A stretch of 64,000 nt of DNA from Argyresthia goedartella (Eukaryota; Arthropoda; Insecta; Lepidoptera; Argyresthiidae): NCBI GenBank assembly GCA_949825045.1, contig OX463814.1, positions 36,722,383-36,786,382 on the forward strand. Direction: 5' to 3'. The notes under the pieces are model-generated. The model saw only the letters and a list, made by a program, of their open reading frames with translations. It searched no databases and was not told the DNA's origin. Each line of letters opens with the position of its first letter. Within the stretch, counting starts at the first letter, position 1. The position numbers and the translations under genes are program-made. This document shows positions 21,495 through 36,000 of the stretch, piece after piece.

Positions 21495-21667
21495 ATGACG
21501 GCTGTCAACGACAGTGGCAAGTCAGTGTCTTTGGACGACGTGATGACGAATTTCAGTATCTTCGGGCGATACCATGTGAAGCTGGGAACGCTGATGTTCC
21601 TGGCGTTCATGAGCAACGCTATGTATTGCACGAACTATGTATTTGCAGTCGAACAGGTGGATTATTC
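21495..21667 (+). CDS. Transporter exon 1 (N-terminus and TM1)
   Basis: It encodes residues 1-57 plus two bases of codon 58. The N-terminal cytoplasmic part contains FSIFGRYHVK, followed by TM1 (~31-52, LGTLMFLAFMSNAMY). The ATG at 21495 is the first in frame and leaves the normal short N-terminus of the family. The donor is GTGAGT at 21668. Confidence 0.88.
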
Positions 21668-24600
21668 GTGAGTACACTTTGAGAAACCTTCGTAGCTGCG
21701 GCGATTGGCTAGCTACCTTTCACACTCAATGGGGTATAGTATGGCTGGCTAAACATCTGTGCATTGGCGCAATCGTGCCTCTGCCGGTCATATAGGGATA
21801 GGTATGCTGGGAGTCTACGAAAAACAATTTGCAAACTTATTCTCAATTTAAACACTAAATCAAAATTCACATTTTGTACAGATTAATGAAGTTTGTGTGA
21901 AGACTCTGATACATAGAGAAAAAAATGTATCCAAAATGGTAAATCTACATGACGATGATGCTGCAACGTTGCAGAGTGTCACGAAACTGGCCTACCTCGA
22001 CTTTTTACAACAGCAAAATGTCGCGGGGCAAGTTTCGGGACGTCTGCAGGACATTTTGTCCCTAGTTAGCTAGAGACTTTAAAATCAAAAACTACTTGTG
22101 TTCCAGATGTAAGCACTCCCCTCATCAGTGCGATGTCCACCCAACCAACCTCACAGATGACTTCAATAGTCAGTGCTTCGAACGCGTTGCCATACGAGAC
22201 GATGCTTCCTGCGCAGTTGATGGGAACTCTCGAGTGGTGCCGTGTACTGAGTGGACCTTCCCTGGCCCTATTGGGTTTGTTGAGGAAGTAAGTGGTAGAC
22301 ACATTATCTTTATATACGAAGTTTGACATAAAGGTGTAGACTCATATTAAAGGGTACGTCATTATTAACAATTTCGCTGTATGAACTGATTTGATTAACC
22401 TTATTGTGCACTTTTTTGTACATATCAGATGACAGCCCGTCCCAAAGTGTATGAAGATTTTAAAAATAAAGTTGCTCTGATCAAATCGGTTTATAGTCAT
22501 AGTTTCTCAGAATAATGTCTAACAGTCCCCTAAAATATCACATCACCATTCTGTTACAACCTGTAAAAAGTATGCCAAAGTCAGAAACTAATATTTCCGC
22601 TTTTGGCATTTATATTCCTTCCCAGGAATTAATATTAAGACTTTCAGCAACACTGTCGGATGGTGCGATAATACAGAATGATATGTTTTTTTCAAAATCT
22701 GCAACATATATATAATAATATAACAAAATTATAATATATTACTTTCATGGGAAGTTTACAGCCGTGATTATTGAACAGTTTTACAGTATGGTAAACTTGA
22801 GCTAATTATAAGCAACCGCATATAGTAAAAGCTACCACATATAGTTAACAAACCAATAACAGTAAAAAAATTAAGTTACACACAAATTTAGCTTAATAGC
22901 TAAATTTGTTCACTGCTCACGCAGGTCTCTGCCTACATTTCCATCAACTGTGTCATTCATCAGTATTAAGAGACGCTCAAAACCTCGTAATAATAGTTTC
23001 ACTCAATGCTTGAACACTGCTGCTGCAGAAGATTTATATATCGTAATCCTCTGCAAGGTCCGGGTCGAAGGCACGATTAAAAATTGAGCAGGCTATGGCC
23101 AGATGGAATTATGCTCTATAGTTGCTATGGATCAAGACTAGCTGAAATAAGAAAAGTCTAAGTACTGCGGGTAGAAATTTTGATGGTTTGTATTTGTGTC
23201 ACAAGGAAGCAAAATGATATATTTACGGCGAGGGCGGTACATTGAATCCAGAGTGAAGGGAAGGGATTCTAAGTTAGAATCCTGAGCGTAACGAAGGATT
23301 CAAGCGTTAACGCCCATGACGAAAATAATTTTGCTCCTTTGTGACACATACAACTTTTCACACCGACAATGAGGAAAATTTAAATTAAATGCTCTAAAAA
23401 AAATTTATAACTCTACTTTCTAATAATTATACTTTCACCACTTTTACAGTAATCGAACAACGTAAACAAAACTTTTTTTTATAATGGCGGATTGTGAAGA
23501 ATTAGGCAAAGGTCACCACAGATAAAATATTCCTGTGTACTTTTACTAATGTGTAAAAATAATCGAATCCAATATTACAATGGTATTGGATATCAATATT
23601 CATTATATCACAATAACAGTCATCGATAGTTTTGATTTCAGTAAAACAAAATATTTATTGTGACATTTTTTTTAAACATTACGAAAATTCATAAATTTTC
23701 ATATAACGTTGTTAAAGTTAAACTTGAAACATGTTCGTTTTAATCGACTACGCCATCGTAGTTGATTGTAATGTAATTTCATAATTACATTCTATAATTT
23801 TAATCTGTGTTCAATTGGCATATTGCGTAAATGCTACATACCAATGAATAAATTAAAAAAGTAGCTTGAACAGAAAAGTAGCATTTTGCTCCCACTCGTC
23901 GTGGAGCAAAACATACTTTTCCGAATGAAAGGTGGGAAAAAAATATTTACCCAGTAGCCTAGGACAGTATACTGTAAATGTCCCTGCGCAAGTTCTGCAA
24001 AATCGATGTCATGGTTCCAACAACAAAAAATATATCTTATTAGATATTATTGACTTCGTCATACCACCCTTTCAAATAGCCCACCGTGTATACACCTGCA
24101 CCTGCACATACACATTCCATCTGGCCCCACACTAGGATACTCAGTGTAGTGAATGAGGAACAGTCTGGCTCATGGCTGTAATTATCATCATGACATTCAT
24201 GGTACCGGCCATATAGTTCATCCGACCTCGCCCTTGGGAGACATATAGTTCATCGGCGGAATAGCAGCGAAGGTTCAATCTAAATAAACATAACACAACA
24301 TAGTGTTACGGCTTTTCCCATACGAGGTGGCAGAGGCACAATTCAATGTGCCGTATTGAGTGACGGGGGGCTAGCCCATCGGTGCAGCTGTGGAGATTGA
24401 AGGATTCCTCACGATACATCACCGACAGAACGTCCTTCAACTGGACTTGAGATAAATCTCTTATCTCATTGGTACATGGTTAGCATCGGATTTGAACCCT
24501 AGAACCATCTCCTAGGTGAGAATCGAGCGTGAAACCACGGAGCACTTATTAGGGTTCCGTATCTTAAAAAGGCAAAATTGATCCTTATAGGATGTCTCTT

Positions 24601-27600
24601 GTGTCTGTCCCAGGTGGGAAATAGTAATATTAAACGACCGAATTCTGAAGCGATAAAATTTAAATTTGGTATACTTATATATTTATCTACACACGTATTA
24701 TAAACCCTTTTTACTGCGTCCAAAAACCACACGTTACGACTAGCATAACGATAAACTTCTTGGTAAAAACTCATTTCTTATCTGAATATTGATCATTATG
24801 ACCATAATGTACCAAAATTAGTCAAATTATGATAAAGGCCTGGAGGTTTCAATGTGTTCAGAAATTCCACCGGGTAATGTATGGCATCATCATTGTATAT
24901 CACTGAGTCTACAGATTTATAATGATTTTCAACTCTTTCGAACGACCTCAAAAGAATTTCATTGATGATTGTGGCTTGGTCGTTTTTCGGTGTTAGGATG
25001 GCACACTCGCAGAACCATTCTGCAGGTTTATCGTGGATGTTACTAATATCTGGGTTGATTTTTACTATTAGCTCTTCTACAGTTTTCGCAATTCTGCCTA
25101 ACTCTGTAGGGAGAATTATGTTATGATCCACTTCTGGGTAATCACCATTTCCAGTTTTTTAAAAGGTCTAAAAACTGTCCAGCAGAAACATCTCCCCTCA
25201 GATGGACTCGCATATATTTTGTAAGACAAAGTTAAGTCACTGATGCCGAAAAATAAGACCACCTCATACACGCTTTAACTTCATCTGTCCGCGTTCCCCT
25301 GGGCACTAATGATAATATTTGCCGGTAATCACCTGCTAACAATACAGTAACTCCCCCCATTAGATAATTATTATTCCTTATATCTTGTAAAGATAGATTA
25401 CAAGATATAAGGAATAATAATATTATTCCCCATTAGATAATTATTATTCCTTATATCTTATATCTTCCTTATATCTTGCGGCAGCAATTCCAGAAGACGC
25501 GAGCGCTAAGGCTATAACGCGATAGCTTCTCAGTTTGACCAGCAGTAAATTAATGAGAAAAGACTTACCTGTTCCTCCAGGATCATCCAAAAAAAGATCT
25601 TACCTGCCTGCCCTTATCGCAATACTGGAAAGTATTTTTAATGAACCAATTTGTTAGTGGAATAGAGAGTCTGCACCGCTTGACATCACTTCTGATAAAA
25701 AATCGATATTATAACTTTTTTCCCTTAGGTACTCCCGGTTGTGCAAGTCTCCAGACATTTGAGGCTGAGGGGCATGACCAGACACTCATTATAGATTTCA
25801 TCTGCCAGTTTACCTATATTGCCAGAAAGTATCTCCACTTGTCGTTTATAATCTTCAGATAGACAATCCTTGTATTTTTTCCAAAGAGTCCTTGGGTTTG
25901 AAATTTGACAGAATGCTAGATTACTGTAAAAAGTTCGCGTATTTTAAAATAGGGATTCACATAATGCTGCTTTGTCTAGGGTACAATCCCAATGTCTGTT
26001 ATTCTACAGCAAGCCAAGTATCATGCAAGCTAATTGAAAAGTTGGACGGAGGACGCCGTCGACGGTCTTCAAGTCGTCGTAGGATGATGGACCCTTAACC
26101 TCGTGCAGAAGTAAGCGAAGATTTACTCGTTGTTATTCGACTGAATCGTATACATTCTACCTAGAGCTTTTTCTTTCTTAATTTCCGGTCAGCCATCAAT
26201 AGGATTTCCGCTTTTCCTTCTGACAAATCTATTTTTGTGCCATACAAAATACGAAGGGGCTTTGGAATATAAAAGAGTTTTGGCAAAATCATCTGTTTAA
26301 CATAATTAAAAAAATGACATTAGTGTTGTTTGTGTTGTGTTATTAAGTTTATCAGAAAGGTTTTCGGAGTTAAAAAAACGCGTTGGTCATTATAAAGATG
26401 AACCGCTAAATGTATAACTGGCGGAAACCTTTCATGTATTGAAAATCCCAATATCCTCCGCACTGCCTCAGAACTACTCAAGCAGCGCCCACTCTCATAT
26501 AATGTCACTTCATCATATATTTTTTTGCAAGGGCAAAAGCCGCCTGATCACTGCCTTTATTTACATACTTGCAAATATACTTATCGGGGGGCACGGCAGT
26601 GCCCCCGCCAAGTCGAACGCGAAGCAAACACTGCCGTACCATCCTTTACTGGAACCATTTCGCCGCAATTTCAGGCCCGTATTTGAGAACTTCTGGATAA
26701 GACCAGAACGCAGAAAATCGTCATCCAGTAAGCTATAATCACATACTTAAAATCCAAAATTTTAAGTCTGTAGGTCATTTAGTTCCGAAGTTAAGCGAAA
26801 GCAAAGTTTCGCATTTATGACACTCACTCACTCATGATCATCAGAATAGAACCAGTACTTTCCATAAACTTAGAGAGCTGAAATTTGGTACAGAGTTAGG
26901 GTTTAAGGGCCACATAAAGGGAAAACTATAAAAACTAGGATAATCGAAGATATGGAGTACCTGGTGACCCTTATTAGAAAACACAAGAGCTTGGCTTTCT
27001 CTTGGTATATATTCGGTGTATACCGTTTTCACATCTCCCGGATATCACCCGAAAATCTAATAAAGTAAATCAATAAGCCCACGTTTCTACAAAAAGAAGT
27101 GAAATCCCACCAAAACATCATTCAGCTTGTAATTTATTGTAATTAAATACCACGCAGTTCAAAATTGACTTGTACCCACTAACGTATAAAGAATGTTCAA
27201 CGGCCAAGTCACACAACATAAACTATAATAATAAAGAAATCGCAGTAAGGAACCTTAGACTTGGCACGACTTTGGCTAGATTTCATTACTTTTTAGAAAT
27301 AAACAAGTAGCTCCATCGAGACTTGGCTAGTTTTTTGCAGAATGTTTTTGGTGGGATTAGATTTTACAGAAATACTAAATTCAACATTAATTAATTAATT
27401 AAAAACATTAATTAATTGCACGTGCAGTGCACTTTCACTAACATGAACATTGCAGAGCCTGATTATACGGGACCACCCACTTCAATGTCTTTTATTTTCA
27501 GTTTGAAACCACCATCAGCCGGAGATCGTTTTCTGTATTATGGGTATTCATAATTACCTGTGTTCTCTCTTTAAAAAATTGTCGAGGATGTTTTTTGCAA

Positions 27601-30007
27601 TAACATAAAGCAGCTTACCTCTCCAAATATTTGACCTTTGATATGTATAGAATAGATTTCAAAATCGATGCCATTTAGTAAGCCACGTCCAAAGAACCTA
27701 TAAAAAATACAACCATATTGATATTTTTACATTTCAGCCCCATCGCACCCCAACAGGGGATGATGGTATTTCACTTCCACCGCGTTGGATTTAAAAATCG
27801 GTGTTCTTTTCATAATCAGTGACCCAATAAACCATACAAACGATACCCAATATGATTTTCAGAGTTTGTCACCCCATTTCCCCCTATTAGGGGTTGAATT
27901 CTTAAAAAACCTTTACTCATTTATCCATGGTAGTAATTCTGTGAAGTTTCGAATAAAATAGTCTAATTAATCTTGTCTCCAGAAACAACTTTAGACCCCC
28001 GTAGCACCGCCTTAGGGATTTTCATACAAACTTCCCTTAATTTACCAAAATCCTTACTTATTGGATTCCTACACTGTGCAGGGTATCTACGTGCAAAATT
28101 TCAAGATTCTAGGACCAGGGGTTTAGGCTGAAAAATTAAAGGTACCTAATCCCCATGCACGAAACTTGAATAACTACCATAATGCAAGGGTACGGAACCC
28201 TTGGTGCGCGTGTCGCACTTAGCCGTTTATTGATCTAAGTCCGCTCATGAAGTGCTCATATATCAATGATTACACAATGTTTTGCATTTGATTACTTGCT
28301 ATAAAGAGTATTCAGAAAAACATCACCCTTCTAGCGCAGTTGGGTAAAAACATGTTTGAACTGAGTGCAAACAAAACTCATTACAAAGAAGTCCTAATTT
28401 ATTTAAACTCCAGTCATTTTAAAGTATTCTGCGTAATTTATTCAGATTTATTCTTAGCATTTCATGCCAATAGCTCGTAAGTCACTGTCATCGCCTATAA
28501 TAAGTTGTTGCAGTCTCAAAATAGTTACACTTTTATAATAAAAATAACAATGGTGTGAAGAATTGATCGTCTTACGTTCGTAACATTTTTGAGGTCATTG
28601 TTAATTTTATTTTTCTCGCTAACTTTGTTCGATGCATGACTTTGAAGTCACAGATTTGTCAAGCCTTATTCATCAGAGAATGCATAATATATCAGTGCCT
28701 CATATCATGTATAGTTTACATGCGTAACTACAAAGTGTACCTGCATTTCTAATTTGCGTCACCGTCATTAAAGTCACCACCCACTTTCTTCAGACGCACA
28801 AATTGCATTTTTTTTGTGAAGGAACAAAACATCTACGGTTTCGGATTTTATCACTTTACTTGTGCTAAGACCTAGCAATGTGTCAAATTTCATGATTATG
28901 GTCAAAGTAAAGTGCCCTATAGGTAATAATTTCGTTGCGAGTATCAAAAGCAAAGAGCGATGGGCAGGACCGTCCCCAACCACCAACAGCAACAAAACAT
29001 GTCTCGACGATGATTTTTTACTAGGTGTCATCTAAATGAGACGTCACAGTAACACCAGAGGAATACCTGCCCCAGCTATCTGGGGCAGGTATTCCTCTGG
29101 TATCGATCTATATCGATTAAGACTAACATGACGTAAGTGAAAGTTGCATGTAATTCGAGATTACGAGATATTTAAAAGTTCTTTTCAAATTTCTCATTTT
29201 TATACTGTTAGTACCGTTGATATAGGAGTTCGAAATAGCGATTACTCTTTTTATGAGTTAATACAAGAATATCTGAGCCGATGTCATGTTTGTTGGTGGT
29301 TGAGGACAGTGCCCATCTGAAATTGCCCATCGCCCTCTACGGCATAAACGGCCGAATCTTTTATTGTTTAGAGTCCAGTCAGACTTAGTTATAGTACTTA
29401 AGATGTTGTAGCACGTCACGGAAAGTAAATTCACATTACACAGTAAACGGTGGCAACTCTTCCGATAAGTCTATATCGAGTTAGAATAAAATATGTAAAT
29501 TATGAAATAAAAATACTCGCAGCCAAGCAGCTCGCAACATCGGCAAATAGCAGTTGCTAACATGTATGACAGAACCGTACATACCGGCAACCCCAAAACG
29601 AGAAAAAATTTGTTAAAGAATCTGAGAATAAAATCGGAGAGTTGCCCATACAAAGCAAGGAAATATAAATTCGAAGATTTAAAGTAAAATAAAAATTATG
29701 TGTCAAAGTCGAAGGTGACGTTTTCTTGGGTCCCGGGGGCGAACGTGCGTCGCTGCTGCGCGGGCGCCGGCACTCTCTCCATCCGCTTGTATCCGTTCTG
29801 TAGCTCGATGTATTCGTGAGGTGGTCCATCTTTGTTCTTCTTGCCAAATTCCAAATTCCAAATGTCTTTATTACAGTAGATATTTACACATACATAGCAA
29901 TCGTCATTTTTTGCAACTTCTCTACATTGGACCACTGTGGGAGAGGAAGGGCGTAGAAACTCCCACAGATTGATCTTTAGATCTCTTTTGAAAATTGCTT
30001 AACTAAT

Positions 30008-30056
<49 letters not shown>

Positions 30057-33000
30057 TTATCATAATTAATAAGCAAGAATAAATAATAACAAAATTATTA
30101 ACAGCAAGGTCTCTGTGTTGAGCCAGATTAACCCCATACAGTCCCATCATTTAAGTAATCTTGAACATTGTAATATCCCTTTTTCGACAAAGTCGCTTTA
30201 AAATGGTTTTCAAATTGGGTTTTGCGTACATACATTATATTTTCGAAAATAAATTGACTAGCTACAGTTAGGATGTCAATTTCTTTAAAAAGGTCTTTTA
30301 AGGAGTCTGTGCGTCTTAAAATATAAATTGCTCGAATAGCTCTTTTCTGTAAAATAAAAATAGTTTGAATATCTGCTGCTTTCCCCCACAACAAGATACT
30401 ATTAAGACATGACGCTATGAAAGTAACTAAAATATACTAGCCTAGATGTAGCCACATCCGTGTTTTGTCTGATGTTCCTTACAGCGTAAGCCGCAGAACT
30501 TAATTTACCAGCAAATTTTTCTATGTGGGGTCCCCACTGCAATTTGGTATCAATGGTTATTCCAAGATACTTCGTGTCATTTACTTATTCTAACGTGCTG
30601 CTGTCCATCACTAAACTGGTTCAAACTTGCCTGACATTTGGAAGTGAGACTGTGACACATTTGGTTTTACCAGCATTTAACAATAAATTGTTAAGTTAAA
30701 CCAATTCAAGGTTAAAGATGACATCATCAAAATCTTCTTTTTGTCTTTAAATTTTGAAGACCAGTGAAGTGTCATCAGCAAATAGCTTGACGGATTTATA
30801 CAAATGAGGTATCTTTGGATTTGTAGAGACCGTGAGAGTTGTAACAGGCTTTGTAAATTCAGTGAAAACTCAATAGGTCGGGTTTTAGACCTCAAAATGT
30901 AGACCACAAAGTTATTGGTGCGGCTACTTTCATACTCCATTTACGTAACCAGGTACATTCATAAGCTTGTATGTGTTATTAAAAGAAGGTGTCTCTCGCG
31001 AGGTCTACAGCTCAACGATCATCTAGTTCAAGATATCCGGTATACCCATGGTTAGTAACAACAATATGGTCACAGCTTTCCCCATAGGCGGTGGCAAAGG
31101 TACACTCGCGGCGACTCAATTTTCAAATTTTCATCGGTGCTGCTCTTGAGTTATCAAGGTGTTTGCTCACGATGTTTTAATCATCATTGATGTTTTCTTT
31201 CCTAATAAATTAAGAAAATTAAAATTTAAATACCTTAGTAGCTTTGATTGAGTGCCATCTTCATTGCAACTCACGCTTTTTTTTTTTTTTTTTTAATCTT
31301 ATTTATTTTATAAGCCATACATCTTATGATTAAGTCAGCTTAAGAATAATTAACAAAGTTACAGTGCTTACAGTATTACTTTAACAAAAGAAAATAACAT
31401 TAAATAAATCTAAAATTGGTTAGTTACATAAGTATTTTGTAGTGTTCCCATCTAAGATTCAAAGAGGTTATCAAGAAACTTAAGAATCTGTTACTATACT
31501 CGACAGTGAACTCTGAGCTTAGAATTCGATGGAAAAGGAAGAGAAGATCCCCCTCAGAGCACCGAGTTTCTTCGAGGAGGTCCAGCCTTGGTTGTTCATT
31601 TATTTTACACTCGAGAACTAACTCACGCTTTGTTCGTCACAAATAGTCACGAATGCCAATAAAATGTGACAACACTATAGTTGTAAGTTTATTGGAAGAA
31701 ATGTCATGTAAGAGTCGCCTTTTTCCATATATCTTTTGTATTTACTTGTCTGTGTTTCATTATTATGGGCAGCAAAATGAATACAGCCCATTAATGTCCT
31801 CACCGAGGGGCACGGACTTTAACCCGCATACGAGTAAGATTAAGCCATACTCCACCTTGCTGGCTCAGTGCGGTTTAATGTAGGGTTTCACTAAGACTTC
31901 TACTATACATCGCGCCACATGATTTGAGCTGTGGCCTTGAATGCGCAGTAGTCACTTTTCAATACCTCTACATATGCGCAGTATTACCGCCAGCGTTGCC
32001 CAACGCTCTTAATTCGTGGCGAGAGGTATACCAAGTAGCAATAGTAGCTGGGACCTACAGTTTAACGTGTCATCCGAAACACGGAACGTGCCATAATAAG
32101 ATAAATTAATTATCTCATTGGTCAGCTCATTACCAGTTCATGAAACTATGTTCGTGAAACCAGCTCATCATCGTTAACTAATTGAGTCCAAAAACCACTG
32201 CCTTACTATTCGTGGTTCCTGATTTCCAGTACTGTTGCCAAGTCCTCATTCCGTCACCAGCGTAATGCCACCAAGTTTGCAAACCAGCTTATCATTATTT
32301 ACAATATTAGTTCAAACACGACTGCTCTACCATTATTCCTCATAGACTTAGGTACCAAGCTATTTTCGACGAAATTAACCGCATAAGAAGTAGGTAAAGA
32401 TTTTTCAGATTAGCGTGAGACAAATCTCTCATCCATTATAAAACTATATGATTAACTATATTATACGCTAACACACGCGTAATTTTATATTTTATAATAC
32501 TTCAACAGCAAAAACTGTTGTAAGAACATGGTAAGAATAAGAAATCACTTTTTGCGTCTGCGAGGACGCGCGGCCGACCGAACTTAGACTGCGAGTCGAA
32601 AAGTGACGTCACCATAAGCATCGATGCCTATGATAAATTTACAAAGTGTTTCGGAAATGGCCGATATGTTTTGGTCATAACTTCGACATTACGAAATAAA
32701 AACTGGCGTCATGTCCACAAACCTGGATTTAATACTAAGTGCATCTTTTTGCAAAATTCCGATACCTTAGCCTTATTCTTTGTACAGCTATATATATACA
32801 TAGCGCGACCCCTTTTCCAGTATAGATTCGATAGATATAAGAGTTCATTTTTTTTCCTTTTAAGGTACGGAACCCTAAAAACAAAACAAAACATACACAG
32901 TTGCTCCCACGTTTAGCCAGTATTTTAAAAGTGCATATTACCTGAGAAGGGGTTTGCCCATCGCCACTGCTACAGAGATATGAAGGTATCCTAAAGTCAA

Positions 33001-36000
33001 TAGTCAATAGTCAATAGTCAAAGTTCTTTATTACTGTAGATATTTACATATACATATACAAACATCATCTTTTGCCTCTTCTGTACATTGGACCACTGTG
33101 GGACAAGAAGGGTGTAAAAACTCCCACAGATTGATTTTTAGATCTCTTTTAAAAATTGGTTGTGCATAACTAATACAAATATTACTATACTAATTATTAT
33201 GGTTAATAAGCAGAAATAAATAATATCAAAACTATTAACATCAAGGTCGGTGTTGAGCTAGATTAACCCCATACAGTCCCGTCATTTAAGTAAACCTCAC
33301 CATGTCATCAGCTTATATATGTATATTTAGTGTAGTGTATGTAATTTTTGCTTTTTTCCAGTTTGAGATCGCATGTCACGAGTGGAAGCGCACGTTGGTC
33401 GGGACAGTACACAGCTTCGCTTATATGGTCGGGCTACTGATCATAGGGCCTATGTCCGATAGGTAATGGTTCATTGTTCAGCATATTATGGTCACCGACC
33501 GCTGGTCAGTATCCGCAATAAAAAATGAACTGTTCATGGTGTTATGGCACCTTAAGCATTGATAATACTTTGTGTCTGTGCCCTAAAGCCTTAGCTTTAA
33601 GTAGTGAAGATTAGAGAATCTTGTCCAGAATGTCCAGAATGTCCAGAGGGACATTATCTATAGTATAAATAAATATGAATCCTAAATCTGGCACGTTTTT
33701 TCTAAGACTTTGCGTTGCCAAAGTCAAAGTCACAATTTCTTTATTACTGTAGACATTTACATATAAGAAATGTGAATTTATGCCGCTTCTCTACTTTGGA
33801 CCACTGTGAGAGAAGCAGGACGAGGAAAAGGGCAGCTTAATTTTTAGATCTCTTTTAAATATAGGTTTTTTTTAGCTAGTACAAATATTACATATAATAA
33901 ATAAAATGTAGGAATAAATAATTACAAAATTAGTGAGTCGAGTCTTGGAAACGTTCTTACAGAGAAAACAAATTGAAAAACGCAAAAAAAAAACTGAAAA
34001 TAATTTAGTATAAGGATTTTCTATGACAATTCAATACGCCGCCCGAAATTTTTATTTTATTTTTCTATCCCAAAATCAAGATGGCCAGTTCCCTTGAAAA
34101 GCGCATGCGAAACTAGAACAGCTAGAATTCCAACAGTTATCTAATATATATATATAGTTATCTATATACATAGTCAGGTCATAAGTTCTGTCACATGTGC
34201 AATATGAAATAATTTAGACATGTTTATTATTTATGTAAACATTTATATAGCAAAATGAACTTAATAAAACATAGATTCTTATGGTAATAAAGTTTATTCA
34301 AAATGACCCCCGCGATTTTGAATACAGGCCTTTATTCTGCACGGCCAGTCGTCTATCGCAGCACGAACGAGGTCCATGTCAATATCGGCGGCTGCCTTAA
34401 TCAAGGATGCCTTGAGTGACTCCAAATCAGGATGAGGCTTTGAGCAGGCCTTTTCCTCCAAGTGTTGCCATATCTTGTAATCTAACGGACTCAAATCTGG
34501 ACTGGAGGAGGGCCAGTCTTCGTGCCGGATGAAGTCGATTTCACGCGCCGCCAGCCAGTCTTGTGTGCTTTTCACTCTATGAGCTGGCGCAGAATCTTGT
34601 TGGAATATCCAGTGCCTGTTATTAAACATGGTATGAGAAACTGGTTCCACAAGGTTCTTGAGGACTCTATTTTGATACACAACTGCATTCGTTTTTACGC
34701 CTTTCTCACAAAAATGTACCTCAGTTAAGCCCCAATAAGAGACTCAACCAAACCATGAGCGAGGATGGAAAATGACCTCGTTGGACACGCGGAATACGGT
34801 TGCTCGCTTCTTCACTGCTGTGTGCGTACACCTTATCATTTTGTTTGTTGTAGCTCTCTTCCACGGTGAAAATTTATCCGAAAAAAGATTTTCCCGATGC
34901 TTTTTTCCCGCGTACCGCTTCAACAAAGCGCGGCATCTCTTCAGTCTCAGGTCCATTAAACGAGCGTCCAAACGATGTCCTGTTTTTCTTCGATATGCCC
35001 TAAGCCCTAAGTCTTCATTTAACACCCTTTTCACCGTGGTCCTGCTTAACCCCATCTGAAGGGCCAACAGTTTCTGCTTACGTATGGGATTTCTTTGAAT
35101 TCGCGCGATCACAGCTTTTATCACTGCTGGAGTCCTAACAGAGCGAGGGCGACCACTTCTTGACCTGTCATCTACACTAGAGTCTTCATTGTATCGTTTT
35201 ATGGTACGATAAACGAATCTTTTGGTTATACTCAAATTTTTCAGTAAGTCTAAAATCTGAATTGGCGCGTAACCGCAACGATGCAACGCAATAAATGCGA
35301 CACGGTCTTCTTTAAGTGTCCACTCCATATTTAAAAATGAGGAAAATTCTAAAAAGTACACATTTTTATGAAAAATTCGAAATTCGAATTCAATAAACTT
35401 TTTTGTGGCCAGCGTTCTAAATTCAAAAGTTTTTATTGTGTTGCAGAACTTATTACCCGACTGTGTATGTGTCTGTATATACAAGATTACTTTCCTACCT
35501 ATCTTAGTACGCTGAGAGAGGTCTATTAGATAATCCATCAACATTGTATACTCGTAGGTATAACACGTCTTATTTATGTTCTGTTATGTGGTATATGGAA
35601 CTAAATTAAGAATCCTCTTCTAAAAATAATAATGTTATCGTAATGATTAATTTTATTGCAGAGTAGGAAGGAAAGCAGCTCTTATAATGACTGGAGTGCT
35701 AGGCGGAGTGTTTGGCCTGGCTAAAAGTTTCTCAACGGCATACTGGATGTACATCAGTTCTGAGTTTCTGGAATCAGCTTTCGGTGATGCGTGCTCCCCT
35801 GCTTTTGTGTTTGGTATGTATGAAAATATGGATAAACAGACAGACAAAGTCCTATTCTCGTGCTAAGTGACTTATCAGTTAAAATGCAATCAATCCATCT
35901 AACAATGTATTACTGACTGAGTTAGTGAGAGGGCGTATACTCAGAATGATGATTTTAATGATGATGATGACATTTAAACTTTATGAAATGTATATGTGAT

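Noticed and set aside
26439..26738. 99-codon + strand frame in intron 2
   Set aside because: Overlaps the minus-strand Helitron linker blocks; it has no domain.
30010..30053. (AT)n run as a functional element
   Set aside because: Simple microsatellite within a LINE 3' UTR; no evidence for function.
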